Below, one piece after another: positions 10,009 to 21,400 of a DNA stretch of 64,000 nt. Location of the stretch: contig CAIWDD010000129.1 of NCBI GenBank assembly GCA_903911355.1, forward strand, positions 1-64,000, written 5' to 3'. This stretch comes from an uncultured Nodularia sp. (GTDB lineage Bacteria > Cyanobacteriota > Cyanobacteriia > Cyanobacteriales > Nostocaceae). The notes below the pieces were generated by a model. It saw nothing but the letters and a program-made list of their open reading frames with translations, searched no databases and was not told where the DNA came from. Position numbers and translations under genes: made by a program. Within the stretch, counting starts at the first letter, position 1. Each line of letters opens with the position of its first letter.

Positions 10009-11778
10009 TTAAATCTCCAATAATTGAGAATAATCTGGACAATACTGACTGTAGACTTGAGGAATTTCCATTCCTTGGATTTTTAAGCTTTGAATACGAT
10101 ATAAAAAAGCTGCGCCCTTCATGATGTGATCAGCCACATCAACCACCCGACGATTATGGGGTTCAGCTAAATAAGAACCGCGCACCCAGTCATTAAAACT
10201 ACCCATAGCTGGGCCACACCAAATCTGATAATCTACCTCTCGACCCTTTTCACCGGAAGTAGACCAGCGGGAAGATAATCCTAAATAAGAGCGAAAAATT
10301 AGCGCCATTTTCAGCTTAGGATTATTAACAGCCTTACCTAATTTTGCCGGGTTTTTCTGGGATAAATAAGTAGCTGTTGCTTCCCAGACTTCCGCTAGGG
10401 TTTTGCGAAAAACCTGCTTTTCTAATTTTTCTCTTTCTGCTGGGGGAATCTCTTCAATTGAGTTGTAGGTACGGTACAATTCATACAACTTTTGCGCTCG
10501 CATAGGGAACATAGTTCCCCGTTTGAGGACTTGTAATTTTACCCCCATTTCAAACATATCAGCAGCGGGAGCCATGGTCATATCCGCCATTTCAGCTTGA
10601 GCCAATAATTTTTTAGTATGGTCACAAGCTCCAGACTCCACACAGGATTGATTAATAGAACCAGTCATGACATAAGCAGCACCCATCATAAAAGCTGCTA
10701 AAGCTGATTGGGGTGTAGCAATTCCCCCAGCCACGCCAATTCTAACTGGTTGCTGGTAATGAAATTGTTCTTGAATTTCATTCCGCAAAGCAATAATAGA
10801 AGGTAATAAACACACCAATGGGCGATTATCTGTATGTCCGCCAGAATCAGCTTCGACGGTAATATCATCAGCCATGGGTACTTGGGCTGCAAGTTTGGCT
10901 TGTAAATCGGTGATTAATCCTTGTGCGAGTAGTTCTTGAAGGATTTTTGGGGGGGCTGGTTGGAGAAATTTTGTGGCTACTTCTCGACGGGAAACTTTAG
11001 CAATGACCTTGTTTTTAATTTCAATTTGATTGGCATCATTTAAACTCAGCCCGGCAACGCGGTAATATACTATATTGGGGGTTAAATCTAAAAATGCCGA
11101 AGCTTCTACAGTTCTTACCTCATATTTGAGGTATAATTTCACAGCCTGGCGTTCCATAGCCAAATCATTGGGGCTGTGAATTAAATTGAAAGCATAAGGA
11201 CCATAGGGTAAAGCGGCTTGAATAGTTTTAATAGCTGATTCTAGGCGTTCTGGGGGTAAACCACCTGCACCAAAGGAACTCAATATTTTAGCTTGACCCA
11301 GAGCAATCACCATTTCTTCAGAAGCGATTCCCCCCGCCATTGCACCGGTGACATAGGCATATTTTACCCCATGAAATGCTAGGAAATTGGGGTCTCCTAG
11401 TTGTTGCAGAGTGATGGGGGGGATGAAAGTGAGCAGTTGTGCTGTGGCTGTAGTGTTATTTTCAGGAGAGGATAAATACCCCTCATGTGTAACACCAATT
11501 TTTCCCCCAACTTTGACAAAGTAACAGGGTTTATTTAATGTGAGTAATTTATCTTTGATAGCTGAATTATCAAAAGATAAAGTATCTAAAGAACCTTTCC
11601 AGATCAGGTTTTGAAATTGGCAATGAGGGGCTTGCAGACTATTATTGTATTGATTTGGTAGCGTATCTACGGGGGTCACTGTAGTTATACCTCTTGTCAA
11701 TGATGGTTTATTAAGTGTGAATGGGGAGGTTTTAGTAACCCCATGGATGTAGTGATCTGGTGTGTGCAACCTCCCCAA
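10009..11778 (-). CDS. PfaD-like enoyl reductase of the HGL operon
   Basis: About 589 residues, resembling PfaD, the stand-alone flavin-dependent enoyl reductase of PUFA synthases (2-nitropropane dioxygenase fold). Supporting stretches are [46 protein letters not shown], the glycine-rich [33 protein letters not shown] and [20 protein letters not shown]. It would reduce enoyl intermediates made by HglE/HglC, giving a saturated chain. Gaps to its neighbours are only 5 and 4 bases, so it is clearly co-transcribed. The start is uncertain: TTG at 11778 gives the full frame, but GGGGAGG lies inside the first codons and a later TTG is possible. Confidence 0.85.
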   Translation of the reverse strand: MGRLHTPDHYIHGVTKTSPFTLNKPSLTRGITTVTPVDTLPNQYNNSLQAPHCQFQNLIWKGSLDTLSFDNSAIKDKLLTLNKPCYFVKVGGKIGVTHEGYLSSPENNTTATAQLLTFIPPITLQQLGDPNFLAFHGVKYAYVTGAMAGGIASEEMVIALGQAKILSSFGAGGLPPERLESAIKTIQAALPYGPYAFNLIHSPNDLAMERQAVKLYLKYEVRTVEASAFLDLTPNIVYYRVAGLSLNDANQIEIKNKVIAKVSRREVATKFLQPAPPKILQELLAQGLITDLQAKLAAQVPMADDITVEADSGGHTDNRPLVCLLPSIIALRNEIQEQFHYQQPVRIGVAGGIATPQSALAAFMMGAAYVMTGSINQSCVESGACDHTKKLLAQAEMADMTMAPAADMFEMGVKLQVLKRGTMFPMRAQKLYELYRTYNSIEEIPPAEREKLEKQVFRKTLAEVWEATATYLSQKNPAKLGKAVNNPKLKMALIFRSYLGLSSRWSTSGEKGREVDYQIWCGPAMGSFNDWVRGSYLAEPHNRRVVDVADHIMKGAAFLYRIQSLKIQGMEIPQVYSQYCPDYSQLLEI

Positions 11779-11783
11779 ATTAC

Positions 11784-14700
11784 TTATCTATCTGCATTCA
11801 ATAAATTTTCAGCACAGGCTAACTGCAATTTAATGATCTCGCTCATCTGTTGACTAAAATCTTGTCTGGCTTGGAGGAAAGCAGAGTGATTTTTTGTGAT
11901 GCGGTTGTTGTTTGCACTCAGTTCTTTATACTGAGTCATGTTTAGTCCCATAATTCTAATTGTGTGATCAAGGTGGTTTTGGGCTGGAGATGACACAATT
12001 GGTTGTAGAGTTTGTTGTTCCCAGGAACCGACTGACTCAGAAGATTGTAGTGTTTTTGGAGCCTCAAAACCGTGTTCCATGATATTTTTTGTGGGCTGCT
12101 CCGCGGGTATGGGCGGAGACTGGCGATCGCTCTGATCTGATTCGGTAGATAATGGTATGTTTTGGTGCAGTTTTTCAACCCGATAATTGTGCAGGATATC
12201 TGGGAATAATTGGCGGTTTTCTGGACTCAATATACTGTTGGTAATTGATTTACTGCCCAGGGTAACCTTGTGGAGAGTTAAGTTATTTTGTTTAGTGGTT
12301 GCTGTGGTGAGATTGTACAGAGGTGATAAATCTAAATTAACTCCATGACTGACGAGTTTTGCCAAGGCTTTGACTATAGAGGTGTGGTCATCCATACCTC
12401 GGCGATTCAGGGATATGGTGATGTGTTCTTTGTTTTCTAAGATTTTACCAATCCATCGGGAACAAACGCCACCAGCGCCAGCCTCCACAAATATTTTCGC
12501 CCCATCATCGTAGACACGGTTAACTAATTGGGGAAAGTCAAGTTGTTGACATAAGGCGCTGGCGATGCTGTTGGCTATGACGGCGCTATCAAGTGCGATG
12601 GGTTGATACTTAGCTGCTGAGTAAAAAGTTATGCCTGGTAGGTCTTGGGTAGGTAAAGTATTAACCTTGGCTATCTCTTCGTACTCTGAACCCATGGCTT
12701 CACAATGAATTACATGATCGAAGGGTGCGGCGAAGGAGTTACAACCAAGGGATTTAATCACCCTCTGACAAGCTGTTTTTTCACCAGCGATTAACACTTC
12801 TTCTGGTGTGTTGATTTGAGTTAAATAAACCCGCGGCTCATGTTTTAGGCATTCCTCCACTTGAGAGGGTGTAGCCATAAGTACATAAGTAGCCCAGAAG
12901 TTATCGTCTTGTAATTCTGTTCTATCCGTCAACCCCCAATACTGACGCACAGCATTTTTAGGGCCAGATAATTTATCGCCAAACAAAGGGGATGAGTTCA
13001 AGGTATTACTACCGCCCTCAAAATCACTCCAAACCCCTTGGGCCACCATCATGCTGGTTTCACCCAAGCTATAGCCAAAGACGCATTGGGGTTTGACTTG
13101 AAAATCATCCCGGAAAATCGCACTCATGTATCTGGCGAAGGCGATTTCACTTTCAAACATCGCCAGGGAGTCATCTAACAGTTGCTTTTCCAGGCTTTCT
13201 AGTTGTCTGGTGGAGAGTTTAGGGAAGCTGCGGGGATAAACTAATTTTTCCACATCAGCAGCACGGTTATAGAGATTATTACTCTTGAGGTCTTCAAATA
13301 CCTTGGGGAATAAACGGAAGACTGTCCGACCGATCCCAATGTAGGAATTAACAGCAGCGGGATAAACGTAAGCCACACTAGCGATTTTACCCAAGGGTTT
13401 GGCTGTAAAATAACTACCGTTAGGACTTTGCCAATCTGTACCTTTTTCAAAGGCTGTGTTTACACCTTTACGAGCCGCATCAATTTGTTTAAGTAGTTCT
13501 TTTTTATTACGTCCGGTAATTGCTAGAGCATATTTAGCTTCTGAACTTTCTTTAAAAGTTGTGAAAGTCTGACTCGCACTAGTGGATAAACAAGAACTAT
13601 CTTCAATACTTTGTTGGAGGCTATTTAAAACCTCTTCTAAGTTGCTTTGATCCCGCACTGCTACAGGTAACAGGTAAAAAGGCATTTGCTGTAAATACCG
13701 ACTGTCGCGCTGTTGTTGGTTTGGGTCTTCTGACAAAATGACATGAGAGTAAGTGTCATCTATACCTATGTTATTGATGGCGGCTATGCGGCGGGTGGCT
13801 CCTTTATCGACAAACCAAGGTCTGGACTCTGTAGCCACATAAAAAGGACTACCCTCCCATTGTTGTGGTGTCTTGACATTAGACCATTGAGGAGTAGCAG
13901 GAATGTATCTGTAATAAAGACAGAGTGCAGTTTTAATTAAACTAGCAATTCCCGATGCCGTATAGGTATGACCTATATTAGCCTTTACACTACCAATGGC
14001 ACATTGTAAACCATTACCACTTTGGGGATAAGCTTGTAATAAACCGTTAATTTCCGCTTCGTCTTGTTGAGGAATACCACTACCATTCACCTCAACATAA
14101 TTAACCTGTTGAGGTTGAATTTCTGCGGTGTGAAAAGCTTGTTGACAAGCATCATTTAAGCTAGATGCAAAACTTACCGCCTCGAGTACAGCATAAATCC
14201 GTTGGTTATCTTGTTGAGCAGTATCATGACGCTTGAGGACAACTGCACCAGCACCCTCACCGACCATCCAACCATTAGCATTCTCATCAAAACTTAAAGT
14301 ATTGATCCCTTGATTTACCTGAGCTAATTGACTCCGCAATAAGACATTTTCTACACCGCCAGCCAAATCTATCGCACCCAAAACTACAGCCTCCACCTCC
14401 CCCGCCGTTAACAGCATTTGTGCCACTTCCAAGGCTTTAAGAGCAGAGTTTTCACCCGCGGTCATGGTGAAGGCGGGGCCGGTAAAGTTCCACAAAGCAG
14501 AAATGCGACTGGCCATAATATTGGCAATGTGACTGACATACTCCCCAGTTTCAACGGGATGATGGAGACTGTCTTTAACAACCCCTTCTAGTTGGGCGAG
14601 GTGTTCATCGGATAAGCAAATATTATCCTCTAATAAACCCTCTTTCAACTGCCAGGATAAATCCCATCTTTGCTGTAATTGATGTACAGAAAGTTCGGTT

Positions 14701-16451
14701 TCTGCAGCCACAATTACTGCAACATTTCCCCCTGGTTTAAGTCCCGCATCTTTAACGGCGCGGTCGGCAACTTTGAGCAGTAAAAGTTGTTGGGGATTAA
14801 GTTTTTCAACTTCCTTGGGAGGGATTTTATAAGCTAAAGTGTCAATATCAAAATCTTGGATGTATGCCCCTACAGGTGCTTTACCATCTGTTAAACCATA
14901 CTGTTGCAGTAAGCTGGTTTGCTCCTCTATACCTTGCCATCTAGAAGGGGGTAAGGGGATAAAATGCTGGGTTCCTTGATAAATACTGCGTTCAAAGGCA
15001 TCTAATCCGTTACATCCACCGAAAAAGGCATCCATACCCACAATGGCAATTTTAGCCTGTGGTGTCGGTGTTGTATGGTCTGCTGGTGAGGGTGTAGTAC
15101 CCTGTTCAATAATTAAATGGGAGTTTGTCCCCCCAAAGCCAAAGGCGCTGATTGCGGCTCGTTTAATTGATGGATGGTTGTTAGGCCAAGGCGTTGCTTT
15201 TCTAACAATGTTGTCACTGGAAATAACATGATTGTCTGAGGTTAAAGGTGTATCAATATTAATGGTAGGTGGGATGAGTCCTTCAGACATACTCAAAATT
15301 ACCTTGGTCAAGCCCACCATACCCGCAGCGGTTAATAAATGTCCCGTATTGGCTTTAGCGGAACCCACCAGGGGGGAGGCTTGATGTTGGCCAAAAAAGG
15401 TATCTATGGAATTGAGTTCAGTTGTATCACCTAATAATGTTCCGGTAGCATGACATTCTAAGTAATCGATGCTTTGGGGGCTGATTTGTTGCTCACTATA
15501 AGCGCGTTCAAAGGCCAGGACTTGTCCTTTGGTATTGGGGCTGAGTAAATGTTTACCTTTACCATCGTTGGAGAGTCCATTACCGCAAATTGTGGCCAGG
15601 ATATTGTCACCATCTCTGACAGCATCGGCGTATCTTTTGAGTACTACCATACCCACGCCGTCGGCGGGAATCAAACCTCTGGATGTCTTATCTAGGGGGC
15701 GACTGGTACCATCTTCTGCAAAGCCTTGGACACCGGAAAAGAGCATCCGCACAAATAAGGAATCTGCACAACTAATGGCTCCCGCTAACATCATGTCAGC
15801 TTTATGGGATGATAGATAATGAGAGGCTAGTTTGATGGCATAAAAGGATGAGGAACAAGCAGCATCTAGACATAAATTAATTCTAGATAGTGATAAGGCT
15901 TGAGCAACTATGGATGCTGGTAAGCCGGAAATCATCCCATTATAAACAGATGCTTTGATTGCTGTTGGTAAAGGGGCTAAATGAATATTTTCATCTTGCA
16001 AAAGTTCTTTAACCCCAGGTGCGATCGCTTGCTGATAAATAGGGGAAAATAATTGATGGGAAAGTTTAGTGGGGAAGGACAGATTACCAAGAATTACGCC
16101 ACACTCAGGGAGTAGCTTTTGATTACCCCAGTACCCACTGTTACTAATGGCTTGTTTAGCAGCGTACAATGACCATTTAAAGGTATCATCTAAACTGGCG
16201 ATTAATTCTGCGGGTAGGTTGTAACCAGAGGGGTCAAATTCAAAATCCCGGATATATCCACCTTTGAGAGAATAGGTTTTATCTGCTGTCCCTTTAACTG
16301 GATGGTAAAAAATGCTGGGGTCTACCCCTATTTCGCTGATGGTGGCTGATGATGTCGCATCTCTTTGGGAAACAAGATTTTGCCAAAATTCCTCAGGGGT
16401 TTTAGCATCGGGAAATAAACAAGATAATCCAATGATGGCTATTTTTTCCAT
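11784..16451 (-). CDS. hglC: HGL polyketide synthase HglC: ketosynthase, chain-length factor, acyltransferase
   Basis: A 1555-residue protein. Residues 1-450 are an active-type ketosynthase with Cys199 (DAACSSS), HATGT and NTGH. Residues about 465-900 are a second ketosynthase fold in which the nucleophile is Glu667 (TAGENSA) and HATGT is replaced by VNGSGI, i.e. a chain-length-factor domain. Residues about 1000-1420 are an acyltransferase-like domain with Ser1128 (FGYSLGETS). The last 60 residues are helical, with a heptad-like NHSAFLQARQDFSQQM that resembles helices in HglE. The KS-CLF order follows PfaC of PUFA synthases. Third gene of the operon; 173 bases separate it from hglD, so an internal promoter is possible. 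Confidence 0.88.
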   Translation of the reverse strand: MEKIAIIGLSCLFPDAKTPEEFWQNLVSQRDATSSATISEIGVDPSIFYHPVKGTADKTYSLKGGYIRDFEFDPSGYNLPAELIASLDDTFKWSLYAAKQAISNSGYWGNQKLLPECGVILGNLSFPTKLSHQLFSPIYQQAIAPGVKELLQDENIHLAPLPTAIKASVYNGMISGLPASIVAQALSLSRINLCLDAACSSSFYAIKLASHYLSSHKADMMLAGAISCADSLFVRMLFSGVQGFAEDGTSRPLDKTSRGLIPADGVGMVVLKRYADAVRDGDNILATICGNGLSNDGKGKHLLSPNTKGQVLAFERAYSEQQISPQSIDYLECHATGTLLGDTTELNSIDTFFGQHQASPLVGSAKANTGHLLTAAGMVGLTKVILSMSEGLIPPTINIDTPLTSDNHVISSDNIVRKATPWPNNHPSIKRAAISAFGFGGTNSHLIIEQGTTPSPADHTTPTPQAKIAIVGMDAFFGGCNGLDAFERSIYQGTQHFIPLPPSRWQGIEEQTSLLQQYGLTDGKAPVGAYIQDFDIDTLAYKIPPKEVEKLNPQQLLLLKVADRAVKDAGLKPGGNVAVIVAAETELSVHQLQQRWDLSWQLKEGLLEDNICLSDEHLAQLEGVVKDSLHHPVETGEYVSHIANIMASRISALWNFTGPAFTMTAGENSALKALEVAQMLLTAGEVEAVVLGAIDLAGGVENVLLRSQLAQVNQGINTLSFDENANGWMVGEGAGAVVLKRHDTAQQDNQRIYAVLEAVSFASSLNDACQQAFHTAEIQPQQVNYVEVNGSGIPQQDEAEINGLLQAYPQSGNGLQCAIGSVKANIGHTYTASGIASLIKTALCLYYRYIPATPQWSNVKTPQQWEGSPFYVATESRPWFVDKGATRRIAAINNIGIDDTYSHVILSEDPNQQQRDSRYLQQMPFYLLPVAVRDQSNLEEVLNSLQQSIEDSSCLSTSASQTFTTFKESSEAKYALAITGRNKKELLKQIDAARKGVNTAFEKGTDWQSPNGSYFTAKPLGKIASVAYVYPAAVNSYIGIGRTVFRLFPKVFEDLKSNNLYNRAADVEKLVYPRSFPKLSTRQLESLEKQLLDDSLAMFESEIAFARYMSAIFRDDFQVKPQCVFGYSLGETSMMVAQGVWSDFEGGSNTLNSSPLFGDKLSGPKNAVRQYWGLTDRTELQDDNFWATYVLMATPSQVEECLKHEPRVYLTQINTPEEVLIAGEKTACQRVIKSLGCNSFAAPFDHVIHCEAMGSEYEEIAKVNTLPTQDLPGITFYSAAKYQPIALDSAVIANSIASALCQQLDFPQLVNRVYDDGAKIFVEAGAGGVCSRWIGKILENKEHITISLNRRGMDDHTSIVKALAKLVSHGVNLDLSPLYNLTTATTKQNNLTLHKVTLGSKSITNSILSPENRQLFPDILHNYRVEKLHQNIPLSTESDQSDRQSPPIPAEQPTKNIMEHGFEAPKTLQSSESVGSWEQQTLQPIVSSPAQNHLDHTIRIMGLNMTQYKELSANNNRITKNHSAFLQARQDFSQQMSEIIKLQLACAENLLNADR

Positions 16452-16624
16452 TGTTATATCCTCAACATCTGCGGGGTATTTAAAAGAAACTAGGATTTAC
16501 GCACTTACCCAAATTGAGAATTTTTATGGCGATCGCTATCGGTCAAGCACCACGGAGCAGGGAGTAAAAAATATACTACTCCAGCAAAGCCGCTTTTTAA
16601 GTCTCCTCGGTTTCCTTTGTGTTG

Positions 16625-18331
16625 CTAACTTTTCATTAATTTTGTTGACCAAATGATGGCATGAGCCCCCAGCATTTGGGAGTAGATTTTACCATGATTA
16701 TCGTGGATAATAAAGTCTGCGATCGCACTACTTGCTGTTTTAGATTTTACTTCACAGGAAACATAAAATAGTTCATTATGTGGTGTAGGGGCAAACTGTT
16801 CAAACTTCTCTACCTTTCCGGGTAAACACCCTTCTTCATAAAAGTGCTGTGTCCATATCCACAGGGCGTGCATACTCAGGTCAGTTGTATAAGGATTTAC
16901 CCATCTCACAGGAAATTGACCTTGTTTTTGGGCGCTGATCTCTGTCCACAAACATTCTGTGGTGATTTTTTGTTGCGTAATATTTAAAACTCTTTGCACT
17001 TGCTGAAATGAAGGTCCATGAAATAGGGTAGCGCCTCCATGCTGATAGAAATCTTTACCGGTATCGCTAATAATGTCATCTAAATTGAGATTAATAGATT
17101 CATAACTAGGAGGCTGGGGAATTTCGCGATGGAGATTAAGTTGAGCGCTAAAATGGTAATGGACTTTTCCCGCGGGGTTTTTACTCCATATTTTGGCTTT
17201 AACGACAATTTTTTCGCCGTTGATTTTCTCAACTTCTTCTATTTCTAAAGTGTGTTCTTTAGCTAAAGTGTCATTGAAGGTGATCCCCTTTAAAATCCTG
17301 AAATCTGTGTAATTAAATAATCGATAACCCGGATACATTTCCTCACAGGTATTAATTATCCATGTCATTGCACAAGTAGCAGGTAAAACAGGAGTACCAG
17401 CAATCACATGGTCATATAAAAAAGGATTAGCTTCCAGTGTCATCTGGCGACGAATACGATGAGTGCGCAGATAGGAATCTAACTCTCTGGTGGGGGGAAG
17501 AAGGGGACTACCAATCACAACTTGGGTAGTATCATGATGGGTGGGGTGTAGTTCATTAACTAACATTTGTGTACCTACATCCACCGGGATAATATCAATA
17601 CCTCGTTCTGTAAAAGCCTTTTTCAGTTCTGGGGACACCATCCCACTATCCCAAGCGCCCCAGTTAATCGCCACTACATGACACTGAGGATAGTTTTGCT
17701 TGATTAAATGGGCTGATTTATTGAGGATTTCATTGGCGATCGCATAATCAGATTGGCCGATATTACCGTAAAATCCACTGACAGAGGAGAACAATACTAA
17801 ATGTTCTAGTTGCTGAGGTTTTACACAAGTCAGGAGATTCTCTAACCCCTGGACCTTAGCATTATAAACCTTCTCAAAATCCTGGTCAGTTTTCTTGGAA
17901 ATCAGTTTATCAGCTAAATTACCAGCTCCGTGAATAATGCCAGTAACAGTACCCACAGATTCTAATTTTTGCTGTAAATCTGTGACATTAGTGATATCCA
18001 CACTAATATACTCAGCTTGAGCGCCCGTTGCTGCTAAACTGGCTAAAGTTTGCTTAATTTCCCGACTAGAAGCAATCTGATTATATATCTTCAAAACACT
18101 CATAGGAGTAGGCTTTTGACCCTGAGCTTGAAGATACTCCATAATACGTTTCTTTAAGTCCGCCTCCGACTCACAGTTTTGAGCGAACTCTGGTTCAACA
18201 TCCACAAATTCCGAACGACCGAGGAGAATAAACTTACAAGGGTAGTGCTGGGCCATTTTAATCGCACATTGAGCAGTAATACCCTTAGCACCGCCACTAA
18301 CAACAAAAACCATGGAAGACTGTGTATTCAT
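16625..18331 (-). CDS. hglD: HGL synthase HglD: catalytic ketoreductase plus dehydratase domain
   Basis: A 568-residue protein. Residues 7-230 are the catalytic half of a modular ketoreductase: VVSGGAKGITAQCAIKMAQ, ILLGRS, GIIHGAGNLADKLI, and LFSSVSGFYGNIGQSDYAIAN with Ser and Tyr of the active site. Residues about 295-560 are a hotdog dehydratase domain with His308 in HVIAGTPVLPATCAM (HxxxGxxxxP). It lacks the structural half of the ketoreductase, which is found at the C-terminus of HglE encoded just upstream. It would reduce and dehydrate beta-keto intermediates. Second gene of the operon. The gene name follows the Anabaena order and is less certain than the function. Confidence 0.85.
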   Translation of the reverse strand: MNTQSSMVFVVSGGAKGITAQCAIKMAQHYPCKFILLGRSEFVDVEPEFAQNCESEADLKKRIMEYLQAQGQKPTPMSVLKIYNQIASSREIKQTLASLAATGAQAEYISVDITNVTDLQQKLESVGTVTGIIHGAGNLADKLISKKTDQDFEKVYNAKVQGLENLLTCVKPQQLEHLVLFSSVSGFYGNIGQSDYAIANEILNKSAHLIKQNYPQCHVVAINWGAWDSGMVSPELKKAFTERGIDIIPVDVGTQMLVNELHPTHHDTTQVVIGSPLLPPTRELDSYLRTHRIRRQMTLEANPFLYDHVIAGTPVLPATCAMTWIINTCEEMYPGYRLFNYTDFRILKGITFNDTLAKEHTLEIEEVEKINGEKIVVKAKIWSKNPAGKVHYHFSAQLNLHREIPQPPSYESINLNLDDIISDTGKDFYQHGGATLFHGPSFQQVQRVLNITQQKITTECLWTEISAQKQGQFPVRWVNPYTTDLSMHALWIWTQHFYEEGCLPGKVEKFEQFAPTPHNELFYVSCEVKSKTASSAIADFIIHDNHGKIYSQMLGAHAIIWSTKLMKS

Positions 18332-18417
18332 ATTATTGATAATTTATGATGAGAAACTTGCACAGACGCACTAATGTGGGGGGTGTGCGTCTGGTGCGTG
18401 AGATATAACCCCCAACC

Positions 18418-21400
18418 CTAGGGGAGGGAATCAGCGACCAAAGTCACACGACCTTGAGAACCGTAAGCCACCTCAGTGATATAAAGGTTAGGGTCGTGCA
18501 TTTCAGCGATAATATGTGCTGCTGAGATTTGAGGATTTAAAGAGGGACTTAAATCAATAGCGCGAGTAAAAACTCTGGGCCATTCCCAGTGGAGAGACTT
18601 AGTTAAGCCAAATAAACCTGCACCGATAACTGGGAAATTAACACTATGTTCTAATCCAAAAGCACCATCTAAACGAGTTACACTCAAGAAACAACTGCGT
18701 TCATAATGGGCCAGTTGATTGAGAGATTGCTGGAGATGTTTAGCTATAAAGAAGATGTGCTTGACAATTGCTTTTTCTTGTGGTATGTAAGCAGGTTGTT
18801 GATTGGGGGTAAATAGGGGATGAATGTGGATAAAAGCCCCAATATTGCCGAAGTGAGTGGCGATCGCAGATAATTTATGTTGTAGTAATTCTTCAGTCAT
18901 ATCTGCGAGGACGACACGATTAACGCCAACAGGTAAAGGGGATTGTTGGGGAACGATAGAAGGGGGGAAACTTAAGATCACCACTTTGCCACCGCGATCG
19001 CTTAAACTTTGAGCTAGTTGGGAAGTAGTGAGGGAACCATCATCAGTGATAACGGTAACATATCCCTCTGGTAAAGCAAAATCTAAACTATCGGGGGGTG
19101 GCAAAAAATGCAGTTTAGCAGGTCGTCTGGTTACCCCCTCAATTACCTGGACTGGCTGGTAACTAAACTGCGACTGGGGCTTTTTTTTTTCACCCCCAGC
19201 CAGCTTCTGGAGGTAATTAACTATTTGACCGATGGTGCGGAGGTCTCCTAGTTCTTCAAGATTGGGTTGGGGTAAATCGGGGTATTTTTCTTGGATTGCG
19301 CCCAATATTTCCACCCGTTTAATGGAGTCAATACCTAAGTCAGCCTCCATATCCATATCCATTTCCAGCATCTCTACCGGGTAACCAGTTTTATCGCTGG
19401 TGATGGCTAACAAAGTTTCACCCAAATCTGCATAATCATCAGTAGTTGCTATTTCTAGTTCCATGGGGGGAGTCGTCTCTACAAAACCGGGGATCTTATT
19501 TTCCCCCATGGGCATGACAAAGACAGGAGATTCCATGGATTCTAGCATAACTTCTGGAGTGCTAGTAGGGGTTGTTATTTCTACAGCAGCATTACTAGAC
19601 ACATGGGATTGCAGATATTCTACAACTTGACCAATGGTGCGTTTTTCCGATAATTCTTCTAAATTAGGGCTGGGTAGTTCGGGGTACATATCCTGTAATG
19701 CGCCCAAGATTTCTACTTTTTTGATAGAGTCAATGCCTAAATCAGCCTCCATATCCATATCCATTTCCAGCATCTCTACCGGGTAACCAGTTTTATCGCT
19801 AGTAATAGCCAACAAATTTTTACCCAAGTCGGCTAGGTCAATATGAGGAGCAGCTGGTTTAGTTTCAATTACAGGTTCTGTATTCAGATCCCGGACTGGT
19901 GAGATGGATTCGAGAGTCTTGGGTATAGTGGTTTCAATTACAGGTTCTGTATTCAGATCCTGGACTGGTGAGATAGATTCGAGAGGCTGGGGTATAGTGG
20001 TTTCAATTACAGGTTCTGTATTCAGATCCCGGACTGGTGAGATGGATTCGAGAGTCTTGGGTATAGTGGTTTCAATCACAGGTTCTGTATTCAGATCCCG
20101 GACTGGTGAGATGGATTCGAGAGTCTTGGGTATAGTGGTTTCAATCACAGGTTCTGGATTCAGATCCCGGACTGGTGAGATGGATTCGAGAGGCTGGGGT
20201 ATAGTTTCCTGGCTATGCTCCTGAGTTGTAGCTACAGAATCACCGGAAATAATGTGAGAATATTCTTGTTGTATAAGTTGGAAAAAGTTTTTGGAGTATT
20301 CTAACTGTTCCAAAAGGTATCGTTCATGAATGCGGAGGGTTTCACCTTGGTGAGTGTGAAACTGCATCATCCCACGTTCGAGACTTTGCTTGACAAATAC
20401 TTGAAGTTGTGCTGCTTCTGCCAGAGATTTGCTGTTATTAAACACAGCGTTCTGTTGCTGCATCAATTGGAAAAACGCCCTGGTGTATTCCATCTGATGT
20501 TGCAGATAAGTCCCGTGGACTTGTAAATTTTCAGTTTGATTCTTTTGGAACTGGGTAAGGAGGTATTCTAAACTTTCTAGGGCTGTTTGGTAATTGACAG
20601 GTTTTTCTGGTGTTGGTTGCATTTTGGTCTCCGGACTGCTAACAGGATGGGGTGCGCAATGATCAGAGGTATGTAATGGGGAGGGAGTGGGTGCAGTCAA
20701 TTCAGGTAAATTATCTGGTTGTTGGGTAACCAGTCCATGAGTATGATTTTCTTTGGCGGTTGACAGTTCTTTGTTCCCAGTTAAACTAACTGTATGTCCA
20801 TTGTGCAAAGCTTGAGTAAAGGCGTTTTTGGTCTTTTCCGAAACATAGTTAACACCTTTTAAACGCACATTTAACGCCTTCTTCTGCTCAACTGGGGGTA
20901 GTACAGGTTCAACTTGGTAAGGGTCAAGGTTTTTTAAAGCTAGACCTAGGACGCGCAACTGTACAGCTGCTTCTCGTAAAGAGCGATCGCTGTTCTTTTG
21001 GGTGCTAGGGTTTAGGGATATAGTGAGATGGGGGCGATCGCCTAAAATATCCTTGACTAAATTGCTGAGAATGCGGCGCGGTCCAAATTCCACAAAGCAG
21101 GAACCACCAGCAGCATAGATATTTTCAATTTCCTGTTTAAACATCACCGAGTTAGCCAAGTGACTTTCCAAGATTTTTTGAATACCTTGGGAGTCTTGGG
21201 GATAGAGTTTACCCGTGACATTAGTAAAGACAGGAACTTGAGGCGGATTAAACTTAACAGACTTAGTGGCGATCGCAAAGGATTTTTGAGCAAAAGCAAT
21301 CAGGGGAGTGTGGAAAGCTGCGGACACAGGTAACAGCACAGCAGTACAACCCTGGTCTTGTAAAGCTTGTCTGACCTTAGTGATCTCTGCGGTCGGTCCA

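Noticed and set aside
19904-20224. Plus-strand open frame with SITGSVF repeats
   Set aside because: Antisense of the 69-bp repeat in hglE.
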